Shown: positions 7,567 through 16,881, counted from the first letter of the stretch. The stretch: 64,000 nucleotides of DNA from Ktedonobacter sp. SOSP1-85 (GCF_016587415.1 NZ_BNJI01000001.1:5681501-5745500); one strand, 5' to 3'. Notes: generated by a model from the letters alone, not told the origin. Translations and numbers: made by a program.

Positions 7567-9147
7567 TCACGCCTTCTCCGCTGCTGAGGGAAAGCAGAGC
7601 TTAAAGTTGCTGCCGGCGCCTGGTGTGCTCTCTACTTGGATGTTGCCTCGATGGTTCTCAACGATACGTTTCACAATTGCGAGTCCCAGGCCGCTACCGC
7701 CACGATCACGCGAGCGGGCTGGATCTGCCCGGTAGAAGCGCTCAAAGACGTGCGGAAGATCCTCAGCTGGAATGCCTATGCCGGTATCGCTAATAACGAT
7801 GCAGGCTTGCCTGTGTTCTTGGCTGCGCAGTGAGAGCGTGATGGTGCCTTCTGGGGGTGTGTATTTGAAGGCATTATCCACCAGGGCTACCAGGACCTGC
7901 TTGAGCTGGTCGGCATCCCCATAGATTTGCACTGGTTCCGTATGCTGAAGAAGCAGGCGTGGATATATGGATGTCTGCTCGCTTCGATGGCGAAAGAGGC
8001 GGAGGGTATCCAGCAGGAGACTATCCAGGTCGATACGTGTATGATAAAGCGTGAGGGGAGCTTCACGTAGCAGTTGCTGCGTGCTATCGGCGTGTGCCAG
8101 GGTCAACAGGTCATTAACCAGGCGTCCGAGCCGTTCGGCCTCGGCCTGGGTGTCGGTGAGAGCTGCGCTTATCTCTTCGCCTGGCAGGTCGGGGGCTTTA
8201 TTGAGCAAGTCGAGATTGCAGCGGATCGAGGTAATGGGAGCGCGTAACTCATGTGAGGCGTCTGCCACAAAGCGCTGCTGGCGCAGGTAAGCCTCTTCGA
8301 GATTAGTAAGCATCTGATTAAATGTCTCGCTGAGTACACTCAGTTCATCACGCGTTCGCCAGGGGGCATTTGGAAGGTAGACACGCTTACTGAAGTCGCT
8401 TGAGGTGCTAATCGTTTGCGCTGCCAGCGTCAAGCGATGAACGGCGCCCAAGACTCCGCGTGCGATAAGCCATCCTCCAATAAGTGCGAGCAATAAGGCC
8501 AGGAGCGCTACCTCAAGAATGAGTTGGCGTAAGTGGGCCAGAGATTGCTCTATATCATCGGTGCTACGTGCGGTCTGGATGATATGGGGCGTGGGGTAAG
8601 GATTACCATTAAACAGTGTGTATACGCGAATAGCCCACCCTTTGTAGGTGATAGTGCTAAAGAGGCACGCGCTGGCGACGGCGCTCTCGTGGCATCCGTG
8701 TCCGCGAAGCGCGGTCTGTGCGGCCTTCTCATCCCAGGGAGCGGGCGCAGACTGGTGGCTGATGGTTGTGCCGCCTTCCAGTGCGCCCGTCGTGGTGGCT
8801 AACAATTGGAGCTTTGTGCTGAGGATCTCAATGGAGATACCACCGATACCTATGCCATTGTCGCCGGGTAAGAGCAGGGGATATTTCGTGCCCTCGCTAC
8901 TCATATATGAGGGCGAGAGGTCCTTGCCAAGTTGGATACTGGCCGCACGCGTACTGAGGGCATTGTCCAATTCTTGATAGGCTTGCTGGCGAGCTTGCTG
9001 ATATACATAGATACCAAAGAAGGCAAAGATCCCAATAAGGAGAAGTGTATAAAAGCAGGCGAGCCGTAGATGCAGAGGGATATATAGCCCTCGCCGGGTT
9101 CTACTATCGTCCCTGGGAGCAATGGTTTGCTGAGAGAGTGCGGACAT
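7567..9147 (-). CDS. sensor histidine kinase with HAMP domain
   Basis: Membrane-bound two-component kinase, 526 residues. Seen: TM1 about 28-50, an extracytoplasmic domain 51-208, TM2 about 209-231, a HAMP segment to about 290, the DHp motif FVADASHELRAPITS with His299, an N-box (DNAFKYTPPEG) and the G-box DTGIGIP with ERFYRAD. The start is MSALSQQ, 10 nt after GGAG; the upstream ATG at 9165 overlaps that ribosome site. It lies 30 nt after its response regulator, so the two form an operon. The signal is not evident. Confidence 0.92.
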   Translation of the reverse strand: MSALSQQTIAPRDDSRTRRGLYIPLHLRLACFYTLLLIGIFAFFGIYVYQQARQQAYQELDNALSTRAASIQLGKDLSPSYMSSEGTKYPLLLPGDNGIGIGGISIEILSTKLQLLATTTGALEGGTTISHQSAPAPWDEKAAQTALRGHGCHESAVASACLFSTITYKGWAIRVYTLFNGNPYPTPHIIQTARSTDDIEQSLAHLRQLILEVALLALLLALIGGWLIARGVLGAVHRLTLAAQTISTSSDFSKRVYLPNAPWRTRDELSVLSETFNQMLTNLEEAYLRQQRFVADASHELRAPITSIRCNLDLLNKAPDLPGEEISAALTDTQAEAERLGRLVNDLLTLAHADSTQQLLREAPLTLYHTRIDLDSLLLDTLRLFRHRSEQTSIYPRLLLQHTEPVQIYGDADQLKQVLVALVDNAFKYTPPEGTITLSLRSQEHRQACIVISDTGIGIPAEDLPHVFERFYRADPARSRDRGGSGLGLAIVKRIVENHRGNIQVESTPGAGSNFKLCFPSAAEKA

Positions 9148-9177
9148 ACTGATCTTTCTCCACATGTGCTGAATGTA

Positions 9178-9882
9178 TTAGTCAGGTAAGCGCAGGACAT
9201 AGCCTGTGCCGCGTATGGTTTGGAGCAGGCGTTGTTCGCCCTCGCGCTCCAGTTTGTTGCGCAAGTGTCCGATGTAGACCTCCAGCACATTAGGGCTGCC
9301 CTCAAAGTCGTTGCCCCAGATACGCTCCATGAGCAGGCCGCGTGTGAGGACTACGCGTGGATTGCGCAAAAAGAGCGTCAGTAATTCGTATTCTGTTGTG
9401 CTCAGGTCAATCATGCGTTGACCACGACGTGCCTGGCGTGTCGCGGTATCAAGCTCTAGATCTGCGAAGCAGAGAAGCTCTCCATGGACCTTTGTAGGCT
9501 GTTTGCGGCGTAGGAGGGCCTTAACGCGGGCAAGCAGTTCTTCCAGGGCAAAGGGTTTGACCAGGTAATCGTCGGCCCCCATCTCCAGTCCCCTGACGCG
9601 ATCTGCGACTGTGTCACGGGCAGTCAGCATGAGAATCGCGGGCGTTGCCTGAGTTTGATGGAGACAACGGCAGACTTCTAGCCCATTTATGTCTGGCAGC
9701 ATGATATCGAGAATAACCACGTCTGGTCGCCTGGTGCGTGCTAGCTCAAGGGCGGTCTCCCCATTGCTGGCGCTCGATACCTGGTAGCCTTCATAGGCCA
9801 GGCTGCGCCGTAGGGCGCTGGTCACACGCGTCTCATCATCAACGATCAGGATGTGCGCATTTGTGAATGTTGGCGGTTGCAT
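9178..9882 (-). CDS. OmpR/PhoB-family response regulator
   Basis: About 234 residues: receiver domain with acidic pair DD (near 15-16), phospho-acceptor Asp in VVILDIMLPD (about 59), the conserved Thr in LTARD and Lys in LVKPF (about 109), then a winged-helix DNA-binding domain ending RTIRGTGYVLR. It acts with the kinase encoded directly downstream. A GTG at 9885 is an alternative start one codon upstream. The AT-rich region upstream contains TATAAT-like sequence on the minus strand. Confidence 0.93.
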   Translation of the reverse strand: MQPPTFTNAHILIVDDETRVTSALRRSLAYEGYQVSSASNGETALELARTRRPDVVILDIMLPDINGLEVCRCLHQTQATPAILMLTARDTVADRVRGLEMGADDYLVKPFALEELLARVKALLRRKQPTKVHGELLCFADLELDTATRQARRGQRMIDLSTTEYELLTLFLRNPRVVLTRGLLMERIWGNDFEGSPNVLEVYIGHLRNKLEREGEQRLLQTIRGTGYVLRLPD

Positions 9883-9979
9883 CACTTTGCTGCTCGCTTC
9901 TATCAGGTTGTATATTCTCTATCATTATATGATTACCTGATCTTGCTGAAATGGGGCTGAAAAGAAGAGAGGCTGATAA

Positions 9980-10037
9980 GCAAGAGAGAATGGCTGATTC
10001 AGTGTATGCCTGAACCAGCCATTCTCTCTTGCTTTGA
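9980..10037. terminator. hairpin between response regulator promoter and the small membrane protein gene
   Basis: An inverted repeat of about 18 bp (AGCAAGAGAGAATGGCTG and complement) with a loop near 20 nt; ends approximate to a few bases. It would terminate minus-strand transcription from 10093-10278. Confidence 0.5.
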
Positions 10038-10092
10038 AAGGCACCTGAGCAAGGCCTCTCAAAAATAGGTTAGCGCGTTATCCCCTTTGAGG

Positions 10093-10278
10093 TTATTCCT
10101 CGTCAGCGGAGAGGCGGCGCCACACAAAAAAGGTCGTAGTACCGATTACAGCGAGGATACCTGTAACGATCAGGCTGATCGTCCATCCTCTGCGACTTGA
10201 TGACTGCTCGGGAACATCAATAACCTCAACCTTGTGATGGTTGGAAGATGGGCGCGACTCTTTCACAACTGTTGCCAT
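10093..10278 (-). CDS. small single-span membrane protein
   Basis: 61 residues: a hydrophilic N-terminal half (MATVVKESRPSSNHHK), one hydrophobic span (about 31-53, TISLIVTGILAVIGTTTFFV) and a short charged tail WRRLSADEE. The start at 10278 has AAAGGA 12 nt upstream; the ATG at 10290 overlaps that site. No family recognised. It could be a bitopic membrane peptide of unknown role. The three-way-junction element copy B lies between it and the dehydrogenase gene. Confidence 0.55.
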   Translation of the reverse strand: MATVVKESRPSSNHHKVEVIDVPEQSSSRRGWTISLIVTGILAVIGTTTFFVWRRLSADEE

Positions 10279-10311
10279 GAAAACTGTCATCCTTTCGTTT
10301 ACTGGTGTCTT

Positions 10312-10376
10312 CTTCTACGAAAACCTGAGTGCGAAGCACTAGCCACAGTAGTGGCGTTGGTTTTCGGAATAAGATC
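10312..10376. other. three-way-junction element, copy B
   Basis: P1: CGAAAACC (10318-10325) with GGTTTTCG (10359-10366). P2: GTGC-GAA-GCAC (10329-10339). P3: GCCAC-AGTA-GTGGC (10342-10355). Junctions TGA, TA and GTT and the trailer GGAATAAGATC equal those of the recA-leader copy, while stem bases differ compensatorily. Both flanking genes are on the minus strand, so the active strand is unclear. Confidence 0.5.
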
Positions 10377-10433
10377 TGCGATAGTCATAAACGAAATACC
10401 GCCCGGTACCTGAACGATACCTCGACAGTTTCA

Positions 10434-11465
10434 TTATACAGATGGGGTCACAATCAATTTGCCAAAGCTCTCGCGGCGTTCTAGGCGCTGCTGTGCCTCG
10501 CCAACATGCTCAAGCGGATAGGTGCTATCCACCACCGGCAGGAACTTGAGCCGCGCGACCAGCTTGAGGACATCTGCCAGGTCCTGGCGCGTGCCTCCAT
10601 ACGAACCAAGCAGCGTTTGTTCTTTGGCGAAGAGGTTCCAGATATTGACTTTGCTCTCGTTACCAGTTGTGGCGCCACAGGTGACCAGGCGACCCCCACG
10701 CGCGAGGCACGCGACGCTCTTCTCCCAGGTTTCTGGTCCAATATGCTCAAAGACGACATCTACGCCTCGCTTATTGGTCAGGCGACGAACCTCTTGAAAG
10801 AAGTCGTGTTCGCGGTAATTAATGACGTCGTCGGCGCCAAGCTCAAGCGCCTTCGCGCGTTTCTCCTCGTTTCCGACTGTCGTAATTACACGTGCCCCGG
10901 CCAGCTTGGCGATCTGGATGGCCGCGCTACCAACCCCACTGCCACCAGCTTGAATCAGGATATCCTGGCCCGGCTGGAGGGGTGCTTTCTTCGTCAACAT
11001 ATGCCAGGCCGTAATTGCCGCCAGGCCAACAGCCGCGGCGGACACAGCATCGACGCCTTCTGGAAGAGGTACGATGCTGGAGGCTGGCGCGAGCATATAC
11101 TCGGCGTAGCCACCCTGGCTGCCCAGGCCAACAATATCCCCTTTGAGGCAGATGGCTTCCTCACCTGAACGGCAAAATTCGCACTGACCGCAGAAAAGAT
11201 AGGGGGCTACCGCGACCGCCTGTCCGACAGTCAGACCACGTATTGTATCACCCACCGCGACGATCTCGCCCGCGACCTCAGAGCCAGAGATATGCGGCAT
11301 AGGCGCTATTTTTGTGCGACCGGTACGTGAATAAATATCCAGGCGATTGATACCACAGGCATGAACTTTGAGGACAACCTCGGTAGGGCCTGGCGTGGGC
11401 TGGGGTAGGTCCTCAACGCACAATACCCGTGTGTCACCATGCTCGTGAAAAACCGATGCTTTCAT
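10434..11465 (-). CDS. zinc-type alcohol dehydrogenase / quinone oxidoreductase-like protein
   Basis: 343 residues of the medium-chain dehydrogenase superfamily: an N-terminal GroES-like fold (MKASVFHEHG), a structural zinc motif CGQCEFC with a fourth Cys (SGEEAIC), and a Rossmann fold with GGSGVGSAAIQIAK for NAD(P)H. The catalytic zinc ligands are not clear, so it could reduce quinones or enals rather than oxidise alcohols. The start is the ATG at 11465, 9 nt after GGGAG; the longer open frame upstream is non-coding. It is divergent from the small gene at 11662. Confidence 0.85.
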   Translation of the reverse strand: MKASVFHEHGDTRVLCVEDLPQPTPGPTEVVLKVHACGINRLDIYSRTGRTKIAPMPHISGSEVAGEIVAVGDTIRGLTVGQAVAVAPYLFCGQCEFCRSGEEAICLKGDIVGLGSQGGYAEYMLAPASSIVPLPEGVDAVSAAAVGLAAITAWHMLTKKAPLQPGQDILIQAGGSGVGSAAIQIAKLAGARVITTVGNEEKRAKALELGADDVINYREHDFFQEVRRLTNKRGVDVVFEHIGPETWEKSVACLARGGRLVTCGATTGNESKVNIWNLFAKEQTLLGSYGGTRQDLADVLKLVARLKFLPVVDSTYPLEHVGEAQQRLERRESFGKLIVTPSV

Positions 11466-11661
11466 ATGGTGCATCTCCCTTGATGTTTTGTTCGAGATTA
11501 CTCTACAATATACAGGTTCTTCTGGGATCTTCCTCTTCATTGTATGGAATAGGCAGAAAAGATGCAATCTCTTGACGATGAGAGCTGTAAACGCTATCAT
11601 CGGTATACAAAGCAAACAATCAAAGCAAACAATATTTTCTCTAAAGGTGTATTGCACAATT

Positions 11662-11931
11662 ATGATGAACAAACTTCGTGGGCGTAACCTGAAACACCCG
11701 GGCTGCTTGATTGGCGTTACCACAGGCTTAACCGTAGGCATTATTCTGGCGGGTGTTATGGCCGCTGTCTTCAACATAAATTTAAGTGTTATCCTCTGGA
11801 GCTGGCTCATTTTTATCGTGGTGCTAGGCGTGATTGGATGGGTCATCGGAGACCGCATGTCGAGCCGCTTCCCGGCACTTGAGGAAGAGACGGCACCTTC
11901 GCAGGCCGATGCTTCCCCTCCCCAAGAATGA
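11662..11931 (+). CDS. small two-span membrane protein
   Basis: 89 residues with two hydrophobic segments (about 15-37 and 41-63) separated by a short NLS turn, then a hydrophilic, Glu/Pro-rich tail. AAAGGTG lies upstream of the paired ATG codons. No family recognised; the shape fits small integral membrane proteins of unknown function. It is divergent from the dehydrogenase gene and shares its 196-bp promoter region. Confidence 0.6.
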   Translation: MMNKLRGRNLKHPGCLIGVTTGLTVGIILAGVMAAVFNINLSVILWSWLIFIVVLGVIGWVIGDRMSSRFPALEEETAPSQADASPPQE

Positions 11932-12204
11932 ATATGACGAAACTGTGCCCAAAGGCTAGTACTTTGGAGAAAAGTATGGTATAGTTGATTTACTAGGTAA
12001 CACCGTATACCCCTGCGTTATCTACCATTTGACCTGAAGCCGGAGCAGCGTGGCTCTAAAGCGATGATGCGCGAACTCGTGGATGCAGTATCGTCGTGGC
12101 TGCTCATAGAGCTACTGACCACTAGATACAGATTCCCCCAGTGTGCTGTAACCCTCTTAAGCGATGTAAATTACCTGATCAGCACAGGATAGGAGGATAC
12201 CCTC

Positions 12205-12435
12205 ATGACGAGCAATGAGTTTCGCCGACCAGTTTCTGTTGACTTTGCCCCCCGTGGCAGCGCCTGTGAGTGGTGTGGAAAGCCCGCAGAGCGCCAGTTG
12301 ACCGCAATTGGAGGAACCTATCACAACGAAGGCGGCCTCTTCTGCCGCGCTTGTGGCGAGAAGTTTTCCCAGGCTGTGGTGAATTCGATTAATGTTGCTG
12401 CAATGACAAATGTTTCTGGTTACGAGCTGTTTTAA
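12205..12435 (+). CDS. small zinc-ribbon protein
   Basis: 76 residues with two CxxC knuckles (CEWCGKP near 22-28 and CRACGEK near 48-54), the spacing of a zinc ribbon. AGGAGG sits about 10 nt before the ATG. Function unknown; such proteins bind zinc and often nucleic acid or protein partners. The 270 bp upstream show no other gene. A strong terminator-like hairpin lies 145 bp downstream. Confidence 0.65.
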   Translation: MTSNEFRRPVSVDFAPRGSACEWCGKPAERQLTAIGGTYHNEGGLFCRACGEKFSQAVVNSINVAAMTNVSGYELF

Positions 12436-12580
12436 CTCCTCTTCCACTCTCAATTTTTACTATGCAAACGTTCGCGCTTCGTGTTACCGACCTGTACCTA
12501 TCCGAGCGGGCCCGCTACCCATCATACTCGTATAATCGTCCAGGGGACAACCGGCTTCAGGCTGGAACGCAGACAAGAGA

Positions 12581-12636
12581 GACCAACGAGAAAGAGGGTA
12601 TGCCCAATTCTGGGCATACCCTCTTTCTCGTTGGTC
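12581..12636. terminator. 26-bp perfect hairpin downstream of korB
   Basis: 12581-12606 pairs perfectly with 12611-12636 around an ATTC loop. It lies 10 bp after the korB stop (minus strand) and serves the convergent zinc-ribbon gene too. Confidence 0.75.
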
Positions 12637-12646
12637 AAATGGATGT

Positions 12647-13492
12647 TTACGCGTAGCGCTGAATATACTGTTCGATATCAAAGGACTTGGCGCGTTCGGC
12701 CAGCTTTTGCGCGGCCTGGTCCATCGTCTCACGCTCTTGGCGGAAGAAGACACCGGTAAACTGCTTCTCCGTATTGAGCGCCAGGGTCATGGCCTGGCCA
12801 CGGTCAGCAATGTCATGCTCAGGCGAGATGGGCGTGACCGAGGCATCCCAGGCGTCAAATGTGTGATAGAAGGTTGGGCAGGGGCTTAGCGCGTGAATAA
12901 AGGAGAAGCCTTTATGCTGGATTCCCTGCTCGATGAGTGCCGCCAGATCCTTCGGTTTGGCCGAATAGCCACGGGCAACGAAACTGACGTTGAGTGAGAG
13001 CGCGGTCGCAATTGGATTGAATTGGGAGGCCATCAAGCCATAGGGCGTGGACTTGGTCACATGCCCATGAGGCGAGGTGGGTGAGGTCTGACCCTTGGTC
13101 AGGCCATAGATCTCGTTATCCATCACGACGACCGTGATATCGATATTGCGCAGAGCGGCATGTACCAGGTGGCCTGCCCCAATGCTGAAGAAGTCACCAT
13201 CGCCGCCCACGGCCACAACGTTGAGATCCGGGCGTGACATCTTGAGTCCCTGGGCGACAGGAAGGGCGCGACCATGCACACTATGGAAGCCAAAGGTCTT
13301 CATAAAGTGCGGGAAGCGGCTTGAACAGCCAATACCCGAGACCACGACCGTCTGATCGGGTGCGAGTTTCATCCCAGAGAGACCGCGCAAGGTTGCGTTG
13401 AGTACACCAAAGTCACCGCAACCAGGGCACCAGGTAGGCTTTACTTCGCTTTTATAGTCTTTAGGGGTTGGATTGATGATTGTCTGCGTCAT
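12647..13492 (-). CDS. korB: 2-oxoacid:ferredoxin oxidoreductase, beta subunit
   Basis: 281 residues. Thiamine-diphosphate-binding subunit of a CoA-dependent 2-oxoacid (probably 2-oxoglutarate) oxidoreductase that reduces ferredoxin. Seen: the iron-sulfur/TPP motif WCPGCGDFGV near the N-terminus, GIGCSSRFPHF, and GGDGDFFSIG, the GDG of the TPP motif. The ATG at 13492 follows GGAGG; it begins 4 nt after the korA stop, so the genes are translationally close. The longer upstream frame overlaps korA and is rejected. Substrate is inferred from the two-subunit KorAB layout; pyruvate cannot be excluded. Confidence 0.9.
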   Translation of the reverse strand: MTQTIINPTPKDYKSEVKPTWCPGCGDFGVLNATLRGLSGMKLAPDQTVVVSGIGCSSRFPHFMKTFGFHSVHGRALPVAQGLKMSRPDLNVVAVGGDGDFFSIGAGHLVHAALRNIDITVVVMDNEIYGLTKGQTSPTSPHGHVTKSTPYGLMASQFNPIATALSLNVSFVARGYSAKPKDLAALIEQGIQHKGFSFIHALSPCPTFYHTFDAWDASVTPISPEHDIADRGQAMTLALNTEKQFTGVFFRQERETMDQAAQKLAERAKSFDIEQYIQRYA

Positions 13493-13496
13493 CGGA

Positions 13497-15254
13497 TTAA
13501 CTGACCTCCTCAATAGCCCGGAGAATCTCGCCCGCTGTGAACGGAATGCCGCCATACTTATTCACACGGATCGCTTGCAATCCATATTTCGCGCCCAGCA
13601 GGTTAGCTAACTGACCTGAGTAGTTGCATTCAGGGACGATAACCTTTTGCACCGAATGGATAAACTCTTGAATCTTGCGATCAGGCAATGGTGAGAGAAT
13701 CTTCAAGTGGAGTGCGGCTACCTTGTATCCCTTTTCGCGGGCGCGGTCAATTGCCTCTTGAATGGTTCCCTCGGTCGATCCCCAGCCGATAAGCCCGATG
13801 GTGGCCTCGGCATCGCCATAGCGCTGGGGCTGTGGAAGCTCCTCGGCAGCCGTATACAGCTTGCGGAAGCGCTTTTCCATCATCGCGATATGGTCTTCTG
13901 GCTCGTAGTCGGGATGCCCGTACTCATTATGCTCAAGACCTGTCGCCACATAGGGAGTTGCACCGGCTCCCGGACTGGTCATGGGCGAGATGCCGCTAGC
14001 GGTATACGCAAAGCGTGCATAGTCGTGTGCCGCTGTTGCGCCGGCGCCAACTGCCTCTTTCTCATCGCTAGCTACTGGCTCGGGTTGCAGGCGTGCCTGG
14101 ACCTCGCCCTGCTTAAAGATGTGGCGATCAACGCTCTCTACACGCGCGGTGAGTGATTGATCGGTCAGGAAGAGGACTGGCATCTGATAGCGCTCGGCCA
14201 TATTGAACGCGAGTTGTATCAGCTCGTAACAATCGGCCACATTGGCTGGCGCCACGATCATACGCGGCGTATCGCCGTGCCCGGCGTAGAGCGCGAAGCT
14301 CAGATCGGACTGCTCCATTTTGGTAGGCATACCCGTGCTGGGGCCAGCACGCTGGGCATCGACAATGACGGCGGGCAATTCAGCCATAGATGAAAGGCCA
14401 ATCAGCTCCGTCATCAGCGAGAAGCCGGGGCCAGAAGTCGCCGTCATCGCTCGCTTGCCACCGAATGAAGCGCCCAGGACCGCGGCCAGGGCCGCCATCT
14501 CATCTTCAGCCTGGAGGAACGTGCCACCGACGTTGGGGAGTTCCTTGGCCAGACCTTCCATGATGTCGCTCGCAGGCGTAATGGGATAGCCAGCGAAGAA
14601 GCGGCATTGCGCGGCCAGGGCACCTGCTACGACTGCCTGGTTGCCATTGAGCACAACGCGATCTGCCTTCTCCACGGGACCGAGAACGTAGGGATCATGT
14701 TTGGATAATTTTTCAACGACATAATTGCGGGCGACCTCAAGGGCCAGCATATTCTTCTCCATCAGCGTGGCGTTAGCCTTGCGTGACTTGGAGAGCTTGG
14801 ATTGCACAACCTGGGTAATGGCCTCTATGGGCGGGCCGAAGAGCCCAGTGATGGCGCCAAGCATGACCATATTTTTGGTCTGGAAGAGCTGTACCTCTTT
14901 ACGCGCGATCTCGTTAAAGGGAATAGCATACGTGATAAAGTCGCCGGTTTCAGGAGTAAAGTCGGACGGATCATAAATCAGGACGCCGCCATGTCGTAGA
15001 TCGCTGACGTTGCGATCGAACGCCTCCTTATTTAGGCAGATGAGTACGTCCGCGTAGTCCCCCATAGATTTTACGGGCTGGTCGCTAATGCGAACCTGGA
15101 ACATACACGGGCCGCCGAGAATCTCGGCAGGGAAGGTCCGAAATGTGTAGACGTGATATCCCCAGCGGGCAGCTGCCAGCGCGAGAATATCACCGCCTGA
15201 AATGGTACCCTCGCCCGACTCGCCGCCTATTCGGATGGTAACTTCGTTCTTCAC
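13497..15254 (-). CDS. korA: 2-oxoacid:ferredoxin oxidoreductase, fused gamma-alpha subunit
   Basis: 585 residues: an N-terminal gamma domain (IRIGGESGEGTISGGD near 7-22) joined to an alpha domain (FFAGYPITPASDIM near 220-235, and ATSGPGFSLMTE). This fusion is typical of KorA-type enzymes. GTG at 15254 is chosen because GAGGAGA lies 5-6 nt upstream and the conserved motif begins immediately; the longer frame to 15392 has no homology. Together with korB it links the TCA cycle to low-potential electron carriers. Confidence 0.9.
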   Translation of the reverse strand: MKNEVTIRIGGESGEGTISGGDILALAAARWGYHVYTFRTFPAEILGGPCMFQVRISDQPVKSMGDYADVLICLNKEAFDRNVSDLRHGGVLIYDPSDFTPETGDFITYAIPFNEIARKEVQLFQTKNMVMLGAITGLFGPPIEAITQVVQSKLSKSRKANATLMEKNMLALEVARNYVVEKLSKHDPYVLGPVEKADRVVLNGNQAVVAGALAAQCRFFAGYPITPASDIMEGLAKELPNVGGTFLQAEDEMAALAAVLGASFGGKRAMTATSGPGFSLMTELIGLSSMAELPAVIVDAQRAGPSTGMPTKMEQSDLSFALYAGHGDTPRMIVAPANVADCYELIQLAFNMAERYQMPVLFLTDQSLTARVESVDRHIFKQGEVQARLQPEPVASDEKEAVGAGATAAHDYARFAYTASGISPMTSPGAGATPYVATGLEHNEYGHPDYEPEDHIAMMEKRFRKLYTAAEELPQPQRYGDAEATIGLIGWGSTEGTIQEAIDRAREKGYKVAALHLKILSPLPDRKIQEFIHSVQKVIVPECNYSGQLANLLGAKYGLQAIRVNKYGGIPFTAGEILRAIEEVS

Positions 15255-15892
15255 TGATTTCTCCTCAGCAAAACGTGGAACCGCACCCGGAATGTAGGTA
15301 GCGCGGCAATAATTGGGTGTATTGTCATAGTGCTTTAGACACAGTAAATACGGGAAAGTGGAGGCTGTCGCCTGATGGGGGAGAGTGGCCACAAGAGGCG
15401 TTTTCGCTATTTATATAGACATACATACTGAGCAAAAAGGGTACTGTTGCTTCCATCAACCCTCAAGCAGCAGTGAAGCGAAGCAGCCCGCAAACTTTCA
15501 ATATGTGTTTCCTGTCTGTTCTTGTGCATTCTCGACAATTCACAAACATACGCCAGTCGTAGAGTGATTGTACAAAACACACTTACGACTGATGCTATTA
15601 TAGCACACTTTAGGTCCTTTGCCATCCAGAAAGGATGAGTTTATACGGAAACATATAGAGACCATCCTTTCTTGTAAATTGGCTTCCCAGGCTTATCGGA
15701 TGGGGGAAAGACAGCTAGACGTAAAGCGCAGCCACATGTTACACCTCACTCCTATACTCCTCCTGTCCAGGAGCGCCGCGGAGTCCAAATCCAACCCAAA
15801 GTTGAGATATGAGCAAAAATGTAGAGTTTGTTTGTGTGCCAGCGCAACTTGTGAAGAAGGCGGAAAAACCGTTTGATTGGCTTATTTACCCC
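15255..15892. other. intergenic stretch upstream of korA and of the tRNA
   Basis: No convincing gene. Short open frames (for example around 15619-15876) lack ribosome sites and family features. The left part should contain the korA promoter on the minus strand. Confidence 0.4.
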
Positions 15893-15921
15893 TTTTCAAG
15901 AGGCGTGAGATATGCTATACT
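15893..15921 (+). promoter_or_regulatory. promoter of the tRNA(CAU) gene
   Basis: TTTTCA (15893-15898) and TATACT (15916-15921) with a 17-bp spacer, ending 13 bp before the tRNA. Confidence 0.5.
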
Positions 15922-15934
15922 ACGTTTTGCAACC

Positions 15935-16007
15935 GGGCCCATAGCTCAGCGGTTAGAGCTGCCGGCTCATAACTGGTAGGTCGCTGGTTCGATCCCAGCT
16001 GGGCCCA
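15935..16007 (+). tRNA. tRNA with CAU anticodon (elongator Met, possibly Ile2)
   Basis: A complete cloverleaf: acceptor GGGCCCA with TGGGCCC, D-arm GCTC...GAGC, anticodon loop CTCATAA (anticodon CAT), T-arm with GGTTCGATCCC, discriminator A, no encoded CCA. CAU tRNAs can be Met or lysidine-modified Ile2; I favour Met but cannot decide by eye. Its 3' half is duplicated at 17359-17390. Confidence 0.85.
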
Positions 16008-16008
16008 T

Positions 16009-16437
16009 CTACAATTCATAATCTTTTGCCATTCTATATCCGTGTTGATTCTTGTTTCTTGGTGGCGTCAAACGAAGGTTTGCTCTTGTTGTACTGACTT
16101 CATCAATAGGAACTAAATAGACTTTATTAAGCTCTGGACTATAGACAGCAAAATAATCGCATTCTCCACGATAATGACGACTTTCTCTTTTCTCTCCTGT
16201 TACGTTATGATTTGCTGTGTCAAATTTGATAACTGCATCATTGCTTATTCTAGCTGTCTTGCATTGTATGCACCAAAATCTTCTCTCGGCATCCTCAATA
16301 ACCAGATCGTATCGGTGGTTGCCACCATAAGGGGTGAGCACTACGTAGCCGAGTTGTAGAAACCGGGTGATAATTGCTGCCTCGCTGATATCCCCTGCAG
16401 TATTTGTATCTTTTTTACCTCTGCCGAGTAGTCCCAT
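16009..16437 (-). CDS. PD-(D/E)XK-like endonuclease family protein, copy 1
   Basis: 142 residues. It resembles the PD-(D/E)XK homing-endonuclease-like family (I-Ssp6803I type). Seen: GDISEAAIITRFLQLGYVVL, then YDLVIED, and WCIQCKTAR in the place of the D...(D/E)xK catalytic residues, followed by YFAVYSPELNKVYLVPID. The start is 16437, six nt after AAAGGAG. The stop codon begins one base after the tRNA-derived repeat. About half of its residues match the neighbouring copy, so a tandem duplication occurred. Nuclease activity is inferred. Confidence 0.7.
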   Translation of the reverse strand: MGLLGRGKKDTNTAGDISEAAIITRFLQLGYVVLTPYGGNHRYDLVIEDAERRFWCIQCKTARISNDAVIKFDTANHNVTGEKRESRHYRGECDYFAVYSPELNKVYLVPIDEVSTTRANLRLTPPRNKNQHGYRMAKDYEL

Positions 16438-16449
16438 ATGCATCTCCTT

Positions 16450-16881
16450 TTACATCTCGTAATCTTTTGCCCACCGTACATATTTTTCCTGATTGTTCTT
16501 TGCAGGAACCAATCGAAGATTTGCTCTAGTTGTGCCAACCTGATCTACTGCTAAAAGGTAGATTTTGTTAAGTTCCTCACAATAAACAGCAAAAAAGTCA
16601 CATTGTTCTCGATAATGCCGCATACGCTTAACTTTCAAAGCCATATTATGATTTGCTGTATCGAATGCAATTACTGTTCCATTATCTTGTATCCGCGCCG
16701 TTTTACATTGCACCCGCCAGAATTGCCCCTCACCATCCTCAATGACCAGATCATATCGCTGTTTTCTCCCATTAGGGATGAGCACGACGTAGCCGAGCTG
16801 TAAGAACCGAGTAATAATCGCAGCTTCACTGATGTTGCCTATGCTATTTGTAGTACGCTTATCTCTTCCTTGCAAATCCAT
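16450..16881 (-). CDS. PD-(D/E)XK-like endonuclease family protein, copy 2
   Basis: 143 residues, paralogue of the preceding gene with the same order of motifs: GNISEAAIITRFLQLGYVVL, YDLVIEDGEG, WRVQCKTAR, then FFAVYCEELNKIYLLAVD. The start at 16881 follows GGAG by 8 nt. It is first in a two-gene minus-strand operon with copy 1 (gap 12 nt). Family members include intron-encoded homing nucleases that target tRNA genes, which suits this location, but no intron is evident. Confidence 0.7.
   Translation of the reverse strand: MDLQGRDKRTTNSIGNISEAAIITRFLQLGYVVLIPNGRKQRYDLVIEDGEGQFWRVQCKTARIQDNGTVIAFDTANHNMALKVKRMRHYREQCDFFAVYCEELNKIYLLAVDQVGTTRANLRLVPAKNNQEKYVRWAKDYEM

Noticed and set aside
15619..15876. 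85-codon open frame upstream of the tRNA
   Set aside because: No ribosome site, no family features, Arg/Ser/Cys-rich composition typical of non-coding frames.
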